From Acidobacteriaceae bacterium (lineage in GTDB: Bacteria; Acidobacteriota; Terriglobia; Bryobacterales; Bryobacteraceae): a stretch of 64,000 nucleotides of DNA. The notes below the pieces were generated by a model. It was not told where the DNA came from, ran no database searches, and saw nothing but the letters and a program-made list of their open reading frames with translations. A program made the translations under genes and the position numbers. Location: positions 62,001 through 126,000 of the forward strand of contig JAFAMD010000025.1 in assembly GCA_019233755.1 (NCBI GenBank), in the 5' to 3' direction. Shown one piece after another: positions 1-7,831 of this stretch (position 1 is its first letter; each line of letters begins with the position of its first letter).

Positions 1-239
1 TGCTGATGGCTGGGGCCGCATCGACGAGCGCGTGCCAGCGCGCACCGGACATTGACATCCTGGGCTCCTTTTTCCCGATCTGGCTCGTTTGTATCGTGAT
101 CGGCATCATGCTGACGGTGATTGCGCGGATGATCTTCCTGCGCATCGATATCGAGAGTGAAATCGGGCCTCGCCTGCTCGTTTATCCGAGCATGGCGCTA
201 TTGATTGCTTTCTCTACCTGGTTGATCTTCTTTCGTTGA
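1..239 (+). CDS. YtcA-like small membrane protein (5' end cut by window)
   Basis: Small membrane protein of the YtcA type, found beside MdtN/MdtO-like efflux genes. The readable part has a Cys near the start followed by APDIDILGSFFP, then two hydrophobic segments (about residues 22-44 and 58-75 counted from the ATG at 6). YtcA proteins are lipoproteins with a signal peptide before this Cys. Here only about ten residues precede it, so the true start probably lies left of position 1 and the ATG at 6 is internal. It ends 9 bases before the adaptor gene and is presumably cotranscribed with it. The molecular role of the family is not established. The family call rests on the APxIxxLGxxxPxW pattern and the neighbours. 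Confidence 0.7.
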   Translation, partial: LMAGAASTSACQRAPDIDILGSFFPIWLVCIVIGIMLTVIARMIFLRIDIESEIGPRLLVYPSMALLIAFSTWLIFFR

Positions 240-248
240 AAGGCTTCT

Positions 249-1472
249 ATGGAGAGTGCGGAAACAGCAACCTCCCGCAGACTCATTGGACGCGCGATCG
301 GCACCGTGGTGGTGGCGGGAGCGATCATCACCGGTCTTATCGTCTGGCGCGATACAAATGTTCAGCCGCGTACCGACGACAGTTGGATACTGGCAAATCT
401 GATCGGGATCGCGCCGGAAGTGAACGGGCCGATCGAGAAGCTCTGCGTGCACGACAACCAGTACGTCAAAGAAGGCGAGTTACTGTACCAGATTGATCCG
501 CGGCCCTACGCCTATGCGCTTGAGCGGGCGAAGGCGGAGCAGGTTACGTTGGAGAAGCAGATCGTGAACGAAGAACGCGCGATTGCGGCGCAACAAAGCG
601 CGGTCCTGTCGGCGCGAGCGAGCGTCGAGACGGCGCAAGCCAACGTCAACGCGGCAGAGGCCAATATCGCAGCGGCACAAGCGGCTGTTCTGCGTGCACA
701 AGCCGGTGTAGCGTCGGCGGAAGCGCAAGAGAAGCTTGCCGCGGATACACTTCATCGCGTTGAGCCGCTACTCGTACGCCAGTTCGTGACGGCGGAAGAC
801 GTAGACCGGGCCAGCACGGCGCAACGGACCACCGCCGAAGGCGTGCGTGAAGCGCGCTCACAACTGGCCCTGACGCAAGCGCAGTTGCAGGCTGCTCTGG
901 CGCAGCGGAGCCAGGCTACCTCCAACGTTTCGCAAAGCCAGGCGCACCTCCAGGAGGCAATTCACAACGTCACCCTGATCGATCCTTATCTCGCCCAGCG
1001 CGAAGCGCGAGCGGCAGCAGTCAAGACTGCAGAGTACGATCTTGCGCGATGCCGGGTGGTCGCTCCTTTCGATGCGCGCGTGACGCAATTGAATATCTCG
1101 GAGGGAGCTTATGCGCACGCCGGCCAACAAGTGTTTACTCTCATCGACGTCCGTAACTGGTACGCGATCGGCAACTTTCGCGAAAGCAAGCTCAAGGCGA
1201 TACGTCCGGGCATGGCCGCCGATATCTATGTCTTGGCAAAGCCAACCCAGCGCTTTACCGGGGTCGTACAGAGTACGACTTTTGGCGTGACTCCGGAGAA
1301 CGTCACCTTTGGCCCATATCTGCCGGATGTCAACCGCTCTCTCAATTGGGTTCACCTAGCGACACGCTATCCCGTTCGGGTGCGGGTGGATAATCCTCCG
1401 CCTGAACTCTTTCGCATCGGAGAGTCGGCGGTGGTGATCATTCGCGGATATAGGCACGGGATACAGCATTGA
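249..1472 (+). CDS. HlyD/EmrA-type membrane fusion protein (MdtN-like)
   Basis: Periplasmic adaptor of a drug or aromatic-compound efflux pump. One N-terminal membrane segment (about residues 14-35) is followed by a lipoyl-like hairpin half (IAPEVNGPIEKLCV), a long Ala/Gln/Glu-rich coiled-coil hairpin (about residues 90-265), the second lipoyl half (CRVVAPFDARV) and a beta-barrel region. At 407 residues it is slightly longer than E. coli MdtN. It lies 9 bases after the YtcA-like gene and its TGA overlaps the TTG start of the next gene (TTGA), so the three form an operon. This matches the ytcA-mdtN-mdtO arrangement; the outer-membrane factor (MdtP) is not seen and may lie to the left. The substrate is unknown. 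Confidence 0.88.
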   Translation: MESAETATSRRLIGRAIGTVVVAGAIITGLIVWRDTNVQPRTDDSWILANLIGIAPEVNGPIEKLCVHDNQYVKEGELLYQIDPRPYAYALERAKAEQVTLEKQIVNEERAIAAQQSAVLSARASVETAQANVNAAEANIAAAQAAVLRAQAGVASAEAQEKLAADTLHRVEPLLVRQFVTAEDVDRASTAQRTTAEGVREARSQLALTQAQLQAALAQRSQATSNVSQSQAHLQEAIHNVTLIDPYLAQREARAAAVKTAEYDLARCRVVAPFDARVTQLNISEGAYAHAGQQVFTLIDVRNWYAIGNFRESKLKAIRPGMAADIYVLAKPTQRFTGVVQSTTFGVTPENVTFGPYLPDVNRSLNWVHLATRYPVRVRVDNPPPELFRIGESAVVIIRGYRHGIQH

Positions 1473-3691
1473 GCGAACGGTCCATTCCGGTCAGCGTGCG
1501 AACCAAGGCAGCGACGGCAAGACTCGCGGATTGGGCCCCGAAGTTCTTCAAGAGCGAACTGGCGCCTTATCCCGGACGCGCCGGCGCGGTCGCGCGCATC
1601 ACAATATCGGTCGTCATCACGTTCATTCTCACGATGACATTCCGCATCCCCTATGCGTTTCTCACTTTGTATATAGTGTTCACGGTAACGCGCGATAGCC
1701 CAAACGCTGCAGTGAGAAGCGCCATCACCTGCGTTGCCGCCGTTGCCGCGGGACTCAGCCTGTCACTCACCGGCGTGGTATTGACCATCGATGAACCCCC
1801 GGTACGTTTCGTCTGGGTCATTGGCGAGTTTCTCGTGCTTTTCTGGCTTGCCCGGGTGCTGATACAACCCAGCGCCGCCACCTACATCGGCCTGGCTGTC
1901 TACATCTCATCGAACATCTGGGCTTTACCTTATCCGGCAGAGCAGCATCTTCAGGAAACGCTCTGGTTACTCGGCAGCCTGGCACTCGGGACCGGAGTTG
2001 CCGTGATCGTCGAACTAGTATTTGTTCGTCAGGATCCAATCGATCAGATACTGAAAGGGATTAGCCAGCGGCTTCAGTTGGTGGAATCATTCCTGCGGAT
2101 TTTTAGAGAAGATCCCGAAAGCGAGAATACTAGTGCCGCACGCAACAAGGTGATATCTCTTTCACTCGTGGGAACAGGACGCCTGCGAGGGCAACTTCGG
2201 TCGGCGGAAAACGGTCAGCCCAAGCTACGGCAATATCTGGCGGAGCTGAATTCGCAGATAGCTTTATCGTCGCGGCTGGTGGATCTCGCGGCGAACCTAA
2301 GCATCATGCAAAGGCGCATCGACGAGAGCGATCGCAAGAGGCTGGCGGCCGTATCCGATTGCCTGGCGGGAGTACGCACTACAATGCTAGCTCGGCTCCG
2401 CGCCCAGTTGCCCAAATTGCCTGGGGTGGACGAACATTCCGAGATTCCCCTTCTGCCGGAAATAGAACGGACCGTTCGTTTGATGCAGGACGCACTGGCT
2501 TCCGTCACCACGCTGCGGGCGGACGTGCTTTCGGTGATTGACGAGACCCCGCGCACCCAACTCTTCCGAGCCGACGCATTCACTGATATGGATTACGTCA
2601 AGTTCGCCCTGAAGGGGTGCCTTGCAGCGATGATTTGCTACGTGGTTTATTCGGGCCTGGACGCTCCGGGACTTGCCACTTCAGTTTTCACCTGTCTCAC
2701 GACCGCCCTCTCAACGGTGGGGGCATCGAGGCAGAAGCAGGTCCTGCGAATTGGCGGGGTGACGGTCGGCGGTTTGCTTTCCATCGGCGCCCTGGTGTTC
2801 CTGCTCCCCAACATAGATTCCATCACCGTGAGTAGCCTGGTCATCGCCGTGGTCGCCGCAGGAAGCGGGTGGATCGCTACGTCCAGCCCGCGCCTTTCGT
2901 ATTTCGGTCAGCAAATGGGCCTCGCCTTTTTCTTCTCGACGCTGCAGGATTTCGGCCCGCCCACGTCGCTCGCTCCGGCACGCGACCGGTTTTTGGGCGT
3001 GCTTCTTGGTCTTACCATGATGTGGATTGTCTTCGATCAACTCTGGCCTACACAGGCCGTCGTCGAAATCCGCAGACTCTTCGAACGCAACCTGCGCTTG
3101 CTGGCACAACTCGCGGTGTCTTTTGAGCACTTCCACGAGGACCGCGTGAAGGCTCTTCCATTGATTCACAAGCTCAGGGAAGAAATCAATGACGGTTTCA
3201 CGTCTCTTCAGGCACAAACGGGCACGATCTTCTTTGAATTCGGGCCGGAACGGCCGGTTTACCTCGCGCTACGCGAGCAGGTCTTGCATTGGCAATCGTA
3301 CGTCAGGACGATTTTTCTGATTGAACTCGGCATCATCGCCTACCGAATACAGATCGATCCGCGGCAGATACCGGAAAACGTTGTCCGGACGCGATCCAGA
3401 TTCGATCTTCTGCTCGCACGTGAACTCGAGGACCTGGCAAAGGCAACCGGAGCGCGCCTTCCGAGTCCCGAACCCGCAGAGTTGAACACGGCCTTCGCGG
3501 AGTCCGCACAGGCGCTCGAGGACTGGTTCAACAATATCGGAGAAGCGCAAATGTCAATCAAGGTACGCGGAATTCTGGACTTGTCGCGCAAGCTGGTCCA
3601 GCTGGTTCATGATTTGCATGAAGACATGTCGCGGGCACGTATTCTGCCGGATACCGGGATCGCAGATCCGGTTCTGCGGCCGGCGAGCTAG
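1469..3691 (+). CDS. FUSC-family inner membrane transporter (MdtO-like)
   Basis: Inner-membrane partner of the adaptor, of the fusaric-acid resistance/MdtO/AaeB group, which exports aromatic acids and toxic small molecules. The 740 residues show the usual doubled layout: a block of membrane helices (about residues 40-190), a soluble helical region (about 195-370), a second membrane block (about 375-520), and a C-terminal soluble region. The start is TTG at 1469, overlapping the adaptor stop by four bases, which implies coupled translation. The next gene (recJ) is convergent after only 18 bases and I see no clear terminator. Family assignment is firm; the exported compound is not predictable. 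Confidence 0.87.
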   Translation: MSERSIPVSVRTKAATARLADWAPKFFKSELAPYPGRAGAVARITISVVITFILTMTFRIPYAFLTLYIVFTVTRDSPNAAVRSAITCVAAVAAGLSLSLTGVVLTIDEPPVRFVWVIGEFLVLFWLARVLIQPSAATYIGLAVYISSNIWALPYPAEQHLQETLWLLGSLALGTGVAVIVELVFVRQDPIDQILKGISQRLQLVESFLRIFREDPESENTSAARNKVISLSLVGTGRLRGQLRSAENGQPKLRQYLAELNSQIALSSRLVDLAANLSIMQRRIDESDRKRLAAVSDCLAGVRTTMLARLRAQLPKLPGVDEHSEIPLLPEIERTVRLMQDALASVTTLRADVLSVIDETPRTQLFRADAFTDMDYVKFALKGCLAAMICYVVYSGLDAPGLATSVFTCLTTALSTVGASRQKQVLRIGGVTVGGLLSIGALVFLLPNIDSITVSSLVIAVVAAGSGWIATSSPRLSYFGQQMGLAFFFSTLQDFGPPTSLAPARDRFLGVLLGLTMMWIVFDQLWPTQAVVEIRRLFERNLRLLAQLAVSFEHFHEDRVKALPLIHKLREEINDGFTSLQAQTGTIFFEFGPERPVYLALREQVLHWQSYVRTIFLIELGIIAYRIQIDPRQIPENVVRTRSRFDLLLARELEDLAKATGARLPSPEPAELNTAFAESAQALEDWFNNIGEAQMSIKVRGILDLSRKLVQLVHDLHEDMSRARILPDTGIADPVLRPAS

Positions 3692-3709
3692 CGGGCGGAA
3701 AAACTCATG

Positions 3710-5503
3710 TTACTCGCCTTTGCTCAGCCGCACGTCCTTCAGCGAGAGGCACCACCAACCGTAGCCGCGTTTGCGGGACATCGGGTCCTCCTCAATCTGG
3801 AACAGCAGATCGATCTTCGCTCCAGGCTCAAACAGCGCAGCCCGTTCTCCGAAATTCCAGGCTTTACAAAACAGCACGCGGCCGTTGTGCTTCAGAGGCA
3901 CGCTGAAATGCCTGCCGTCTTTGAGCACCTTGGCTGGGCCGGCGACTACCGCACGTGCGCAATAAAACACTGGCGCCGGGTTGCCGAACCCGAACGGACC
4001 GAGCGACATGAGCTGCCGCACGCACCGGTCGCTCAGTTCGGCGAAAGACGCTTCCGCATCCGCAATGTGCTGCGCGCGCAGGTCATCGGCGGAGAGCTTC
4101 GCGCGGGCGAACTCATCGAACCGCTGCTGGAACTGCTCGACGTCGCGGGCGCGCAAAGTTAAGCCCGCGGCCTGCCGGTGCCCGCCGAACTTTGCAAAAA
4201 GTTCCGGCATCGCCTCGAGCGCTTCCAATAAATGAAACGCCGGAATGCTTCTGCCGGAACCGGAAAAGAACGGGCGGCCTTCCTCATCCTCGGTTGCTGC
4301 TTCGCTCACCACAAACACGGGGCGACAAAAACGTTCCACCAGCCGGCTCGCCACAATGCCCAGCACGCCCAGGTGCCAGCCCTCGCCTGCGAAGACCAGG
4401 CCTGCGGAGTCAGGATGGAACGGCCTCTCTTCGCATTGCCTCAGGATCGCTTCGACGATGTCGCTCTCGGCCTGCTGGCGCTCGCGGTTTAGCGCGTCCA
4501 GTTGCTCGGCAAGCTGCTTTGCGCGGTCGCCGTCTTCGGTCAGAAGGAGTTCGATCACGTCGCGCGCCGTCGCCATTCGTCCAGCGGCGTTGATGCGCGG
4601 CGCCAGCCGGAACGCAACCTGCTGGGCAGAAGGGGAATCGCCCTCATCGAATCCGGCCACTTTCAGCAGCGCCCGCAGCCCAGTGTTGCGCACCTGCCGC
4701 AGGCCGGAAAGCCCGCGCCGTACGATTACTCGATTCTCGTCTGTCAACGGCACGATGTCGGCGACAGTTGCAATCGCTACGGGCTTCAGGAAGGATTCAA
4801 GTAATGCCCCGCGCCGAGTCTCGGCCATTCCGCTCTGGGCAAGAAGCGCCTGCACCAGCTTGAATGTCACGCCCGCGCCGCACAGATTTTTATTCGGATA
4901 TTCGCAATCCGGGCGATTGGGATTCAGCACAGCGAGTGCAGGCGGCAGGTCGGCTTCGGGCAAGTGATGATCGGTGACAATAACGTCGACTCCGAACGTG
5001 TTCGCCCGCTCCACTACCTGGTTCGCGCGAATGCCAGTATCAACGCTCACAATCAGCCGGACACCGTCTGCGGAAGCCTGCTCGATTACTTCGCTGCGCA
5101 TTCCGTAGCCGTCTTTCAGACGGTGTGGAATATGAAAGTCGGCACGGCCGCCTAGAATTTCGATGGCCTTCTTAAGCACCACGATAGACGAAGTACCATC
5201 CACGTCGTAGTCGCCGTACAAGAGAATACTCTCCTGCGCCTGGATCGCGTTCATGAGGCGGGTGGCCGCCCGCCCCATGTCGCGCATCAGCAATGGATCG
5301 TGAAGGCTGCCCAGTTGGGGTGAAAGGAAATGGCGGGCCGCCTCCGGTTCGGCATATCCGCGGGCGGCCAGCACTGCCGCCACCAGCGGTTCGAGCCCCA
5401 ATTCCTGCTCTAATAACGGCCGTGCCAAGCCATTACCGGCGTGCGGCAGCAGCCAACGCGGTGACGGACGCACCCAGGCGGCCGCGCTACTAGTTGAACT
5501 CAT
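3710..5503 (-). CDS. recJ: single-stranded-DNA-specific exonuclease RecJ
   Basis: 5'-3' exonuclease on single-stranded DNA, used in recombination and mismatch or base-excision repair. DHH-family motifs are present in order: YGDYDVDG (residues 96-103), VSVDTG (about 152-157), TDHH (177-180), then the DHHA1 domain with GSGRS (about residue 400) and a C-terminal OB-fold region. At 597 residues it has normal length. Its ATG shares one base with the stop of the upstream 162-residue gene (TAATG), so the two are translationally coupled. Metal-binding Asp and His residues look intact. Confidence 0.95.
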   Translation of the reverse strand: MSSTSSAAAWVRPSPRWLLPHAGNGLARPLLEQELGLEPLVAAVLAARGYAEPEAARHFLSPQLGSLHDPLLMRDMGRAATRLMNAIQAQESILLYGDYDVDGTSSIVVLKKAIEILGGRADFHIPHRLKDGYGMRSEVIEQASADGVRLIVSVDTGIRANQVVERANTFGVDVIVTDHHLPEADLPPALAVLNPNRPDCEYPNKNLCGAGVTFKLVQALLAQSGMAETRRGALLESFLKPVAIATVADIVPLTDENRVIVRRGLSGLRQVRNTGLRALLKVAGFDEGDSPSAQQVAFRLAPRINAAGRMATARDVIELLLTEDGDRAKQLAEQLDALNRERQQAESDIVEAILRQCEERPFHPDSAGLVFAGEGWHLGVLGIVASRLVERFCRPVFVVSEAATEDEEGRPFFSGSGRSIPAFHLLEALEAMPELFAKFGGHRQAAGLTLRARDVEQFQQRFDEFARAKLSADDLRAQHIADAEASFAELSDRCVRQLMSLGPFGFGNPAPVFYCARAVVAGPAKVLKDGRHFSVPLKHNGRVLFCKAWNFGERAALFEPGAKIDLLFQIEEDPMSRKRGYGWWCLSLKDVRLSKGE

Positions 5504-5991
5504 TAGTTGTTGGAAAAATAGCCGCCGAGCGAATCGTCTTCGTTTTCGGTTTCTTCTGATGCAGCTTCGATCTCACCCAGGATATCGGTGTAGGCGTCGT
5601 ACCAATCTGTGTGCTGCTCGAACAGGTAGACGCGGCCATCGAGTACGAAGGAGAGTTCCAGCGAACACGTGAATCCTTCATAGGTCTGCAACTGCCGCAG
5701 CCGCGTCTCGTAATTCCGCTTTTCTTCGTGCGTCAAATCGCACTCTTCGAGCTGATCGAGGGCTTCGTCAATCTGATCTAAAGCGAAAGCATGCTGATAG
5801 AAGACAATCAGCTTCGCTCCCGCCTGGCGCGCGGCATGTAAAAAGAGCCGGAAATCGGGCTGACGTTCTGAATCCCACGCGACCTGGATCGTTGGATCCG
5901 GCATTCGATGGTATCCATAGAAGACCGGCAGCTCCATCTGCTCCAGGTGGGCATGTATCTCCTCTTTCAGAGTTTCCAGATCTTGACGCAT
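5503..5991 (-). CDS. unknown acidic protein coupled to recJ
   Basis: A 162-residue soluble, acidic protein with no signal peptide or membrane segment. I do not recognise a named family. The sequence looks like a real folded domain: alternating aromatic and hydrophobic stretches (AGAKLIVFYQ, FTCSLELSFVLDG, VYLFEQHTDWYDAY) and an Asp/Glu-rich C-terminal tail (about residues 138-162) ending in GGYFSNN. It is the first gene of a two-gene unit; its TAA overlaps the recJ ATG by one base, so the cell probably makes the two proteins together. A nuclease-associated function is inference only. Confidence 0.75.
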   Translation of the reverse strand: MRQDLETLKEEIHAHLEQMELPVFYGYHRMPDPTIQVAWDSERQPDFRLFLHAARQAGAKLIVFYQHAFALDQIDEALDQLEECDLTHEEKRNYETRLRQLQTYEGFTCSLELSFVLDGRVYLFEQHTDWYDAYTDILGEIEAASEETENEDDSLGGYFSNN

Positions 5992-6126
5992 CGCCTACAC
6001 CGTATCAGATTCCGAAATTGACGCCCACACGCGCTGACTACGCCGGCAAAATGCCAGCGTTCCCAGGAGAAAGCCCGCGGCGCGGGTAACCTCGCGCAAG
6101 CCTGACATCGTTCATAGAAACATATA

Positions 6127-6535
6127 TTGAAGCGCAAGCGAGTCAGGTTGCCGCAGTTCAGTCGTATTGTTTTTTTTGCTTTTGTGCGCTGCAGGGCAGC
6201 TTGTTCGCTCAAAGCGGCTTCGTAAAGTCTGGTGACCAGGCTATCCCAGGCGCGACTGTGGCCATCGCGCATTCCGCCCGGGCCAGATCATGCTGGTTTA
6301 CATCGAGGTATACGATCCGGTCACCCCCGATAACTTCCCGCCGAACTTCCGGCGAGCCGGGTAGAAGCGAGTCTGCCTCTCTGTTCGCGCTAGTCGGTTG
6401 AGCGAAATGCGTGAGGGGCACTTTACCGTTATGGCTGAGGTTCCGGTCCCGAAGATAGCCCCAGGCAAATACGATTGCCAGGCCAAGCTGATCGACGAGT
6501 TCGGTCGCAAGTTCGCCTTCCGCATAGCCCGGTAG
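6127..6535 (+). pseudogene. decayed secreted protein: carboxypeptidase-regulatory-like start joined to VWFA-related end
   Basis: Three coding fragments lie in order but in different frames. From TTG at 6127 a basic start (KRKRVRLPQ) leads into a hydrophobic signal-like run. At a run of eight T (6170-6177) the frame changes and continues as CALQGSLFAQSG, then FVKSGDQAIPGATV (about 6207-6260), typical of the first strand of a carboxypeptidase-regulatory-like domain. From 6290 a third frame reads MLVYIEVYDP, hits TAG at 6362-6364, and resumes as GHFTVMAEVPVP and LIDEFGRKFAF up to TAG at 6533-6535. That last piece resembles the C-terminal end of acidobacterial VWFA-related secreted proteins. At least one frameshift, one stop and a loss of the middle are needed. 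The rest of 5992-6676 shows nothing clear. Confidence 0.55.
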
Positions 6536-6670
6536 CAGTCCTTCCCGGGCCGCAGGTAGACCAGTAAAAACACCAGTACCTTCGAAGCCAGGCCGCTAGT
6601 ATACTGCGGGAACTGCGACGTATTTCGGTTGCAGTGCGGCCTACAGACGCCGCTTATGCCATACGTTTGA

Positions 6671-6676
6671 TAGAAT
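6671..6676 (+). promoter_or_regulatory. possible -10 box of the lysozyme-like gene
   Basis: TAGAAT lies directly before the ATG at 6677. If used, transcription would start near 6683, which favours the ATG at 6716 or GTG at 6722 as the real start of the gene. No good -35 is visible 16-18 bases upstream. Confidence 0.3.
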
Positions 6677-6715
6677 ATGCCTATGCACGTTGGTTATAGC
6701 TGCCTCAGAAAGAGG

Positions 6716-7267
6716 ATGTCCGTGCTTTCCAAGCAGCTCGTCGTTGGCGGTGGCCTTCTGGTCTTGCCCTTGACGATGACATCAGAAAACCGGGCGAACT
6801 TTCAGCCTGTCCAGGTCAAACCACCCGAGCAGCCGGCGGTACCGAAGCCCGATCCGCGGGCTGTTCGTCTACGCCGGTTTCTTTCCCGCTTACACTGCCC
6901 CATTACCAATCTTTCCGATGACTTTGTGCACGCGGCCGACAGGAATCATCTCGACTGGCGATTGCTACCCAGCATCTCGGTGATTGAGTCGGGCGGAGGT
7001 AAGGCGTACCGGAACAACAACATTTTTGGCTGGAATAACGGCATAGAAGCTTTCACAAGCCTTCGCGAAGGGCTGGAGCTGGTTGCGTACAAGCTTGGCA
7101 GAAGCCCGCTTTACAGGAACCGGGATTCGGTTGAAAAGCTTCGGCTGTATAACCCGGACGAGGATTACGCAAACAAGGTCCTGGAAGTGATGAATCGCAT
7201 TAGTCCCGTCCGGAATCTGTCGGCGCCTGCGCAGCGCCCGGAAAACGATACCGCTTACGCCAATTAG
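6716..7267 (+). CDS. lysozyme-like / glucosaminidase-fold secreted protein
   Basis: Probable peptidoglycan hydrolase of the lysozyme-like superfamily. From ATG 6716 there is a short signal sequence (about residues 1-25, LVVGGGLLVLPLTM), a Pro-rich linker, and a compact domain with WRLLPSISVIESGGG, then NNNIFGWNNG and FTSLREGLELV. This is the pattern of glucosaminidase/endo-N-acetylglucosaminidase-like domains, in which the Glu of the ISVIESG segment is the likely catalytic acid. The domain is only about 120 residues, so the substrate is uncertain. An in-frame ATG at 6677 is possible but sits on the -10-like box and leaves a poor signal peptide; AGAGG at 6711-6715 is the likely ribosome site for GTG 6722 or ATG 6716. 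The gene lies 19 bases before the DUF1697 gene. Confidence 0.75.
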   Translation: MSVLSKQLVVGGGLLVLPLTMTSENRANFQPVQVKPPEQPAVPKPDPRAVRLRRFLSRLHCPITNLSDDFVHAADRNHLDWRLLPSISVIESGGGKAYRNNNIFGWNNGIEAFTSLREGLELVAYKLGRSPLYRNRDSVEKLRLYNPDEDYANKVLEVMNRISPVRNLSAPAQRPENDTAYAN

Positions 7268-7286
7268 CTGCGGGAACCAGCGGCTC

Positions 7287-7829
7287 ATGCCGGCCACCCA
7301 TCTCGCCCTGCTCCGCGGAATAAACCTCGGCGGCAAAAACAAACTTCCGATGAAGGATCTCGCGGCAATGTTCGCTGGGGCGGGATGTCACGATATAGTG
7401 ACCTACATCCAGAGCGGGAACGTCATTTTCAAAGCGGCATCGAAAGTTTCGGTACAACTTTCGGATACGATCTCAAGCGAAATCGAGAAGCACTTCGGGT
7501 GTCGGGTGCCAGTTGTGTTGCGCACGGCTGAGCAGATGCGTAAGGCTGTTGACAGCAACCCCTTCATCAAAGAAGGTGTCCCCGAGAACACGCTGCACGT
7601 GGTGTTTCTAAAGGATTTGCCAAGCCCGCGCAGGGCCGGAAATCTTGACCCGGACCGATCCCCGCCTGATGTGTTCACCCTGCTGGGGCAAGAGATTTAC
7701 CTGCGGCTTCCAAACGGCATGGCGCGAACCAAACTGACCAGCTACTACTTTGATTCGAAGCTTGGAACGATCGGCACGGCAAGGAATTGGCGTACTGTCA
7801 CCAAGCTGCTCGAGCTGATGGAGGAATAG
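7287..7829 (+). CDS. DUF1697 family protein
   Basis: A 180-residue cytosolic protein of the DUF1697 family. It has the family start LLRGINLGGKNKLPM, then TYIQSGNVIF (about residues 38-47), and the C-terminal RTKLTSYYFDSKLGT followed by ARNWRTVTKLLEL. These match the whole family and the length is normal. No biochemical function is established for the family. It follows the lysozyme-like gene by 19 bases and ends two bases from the convergent sulfite/nitrite reductase gene. Confidence 0.9.
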   Translation: MPATHLALLRGINLGGKNKLPMKDLAAMFAGAGCHDIVTYIQSGNVIFKAASKVSVQLSDTISSEIEKHFGCRVPVVLRTAEQMRKAVDSNPFIKEGVPENTLHVVFLKDLPSPRRAGNLDPDRSPPDVFTLLGQEIYLRLPNGMARTKLTSYYFDSKLGTIGTARNWRTVTKLLELMEE

Positions 7830-7831
7830 GG

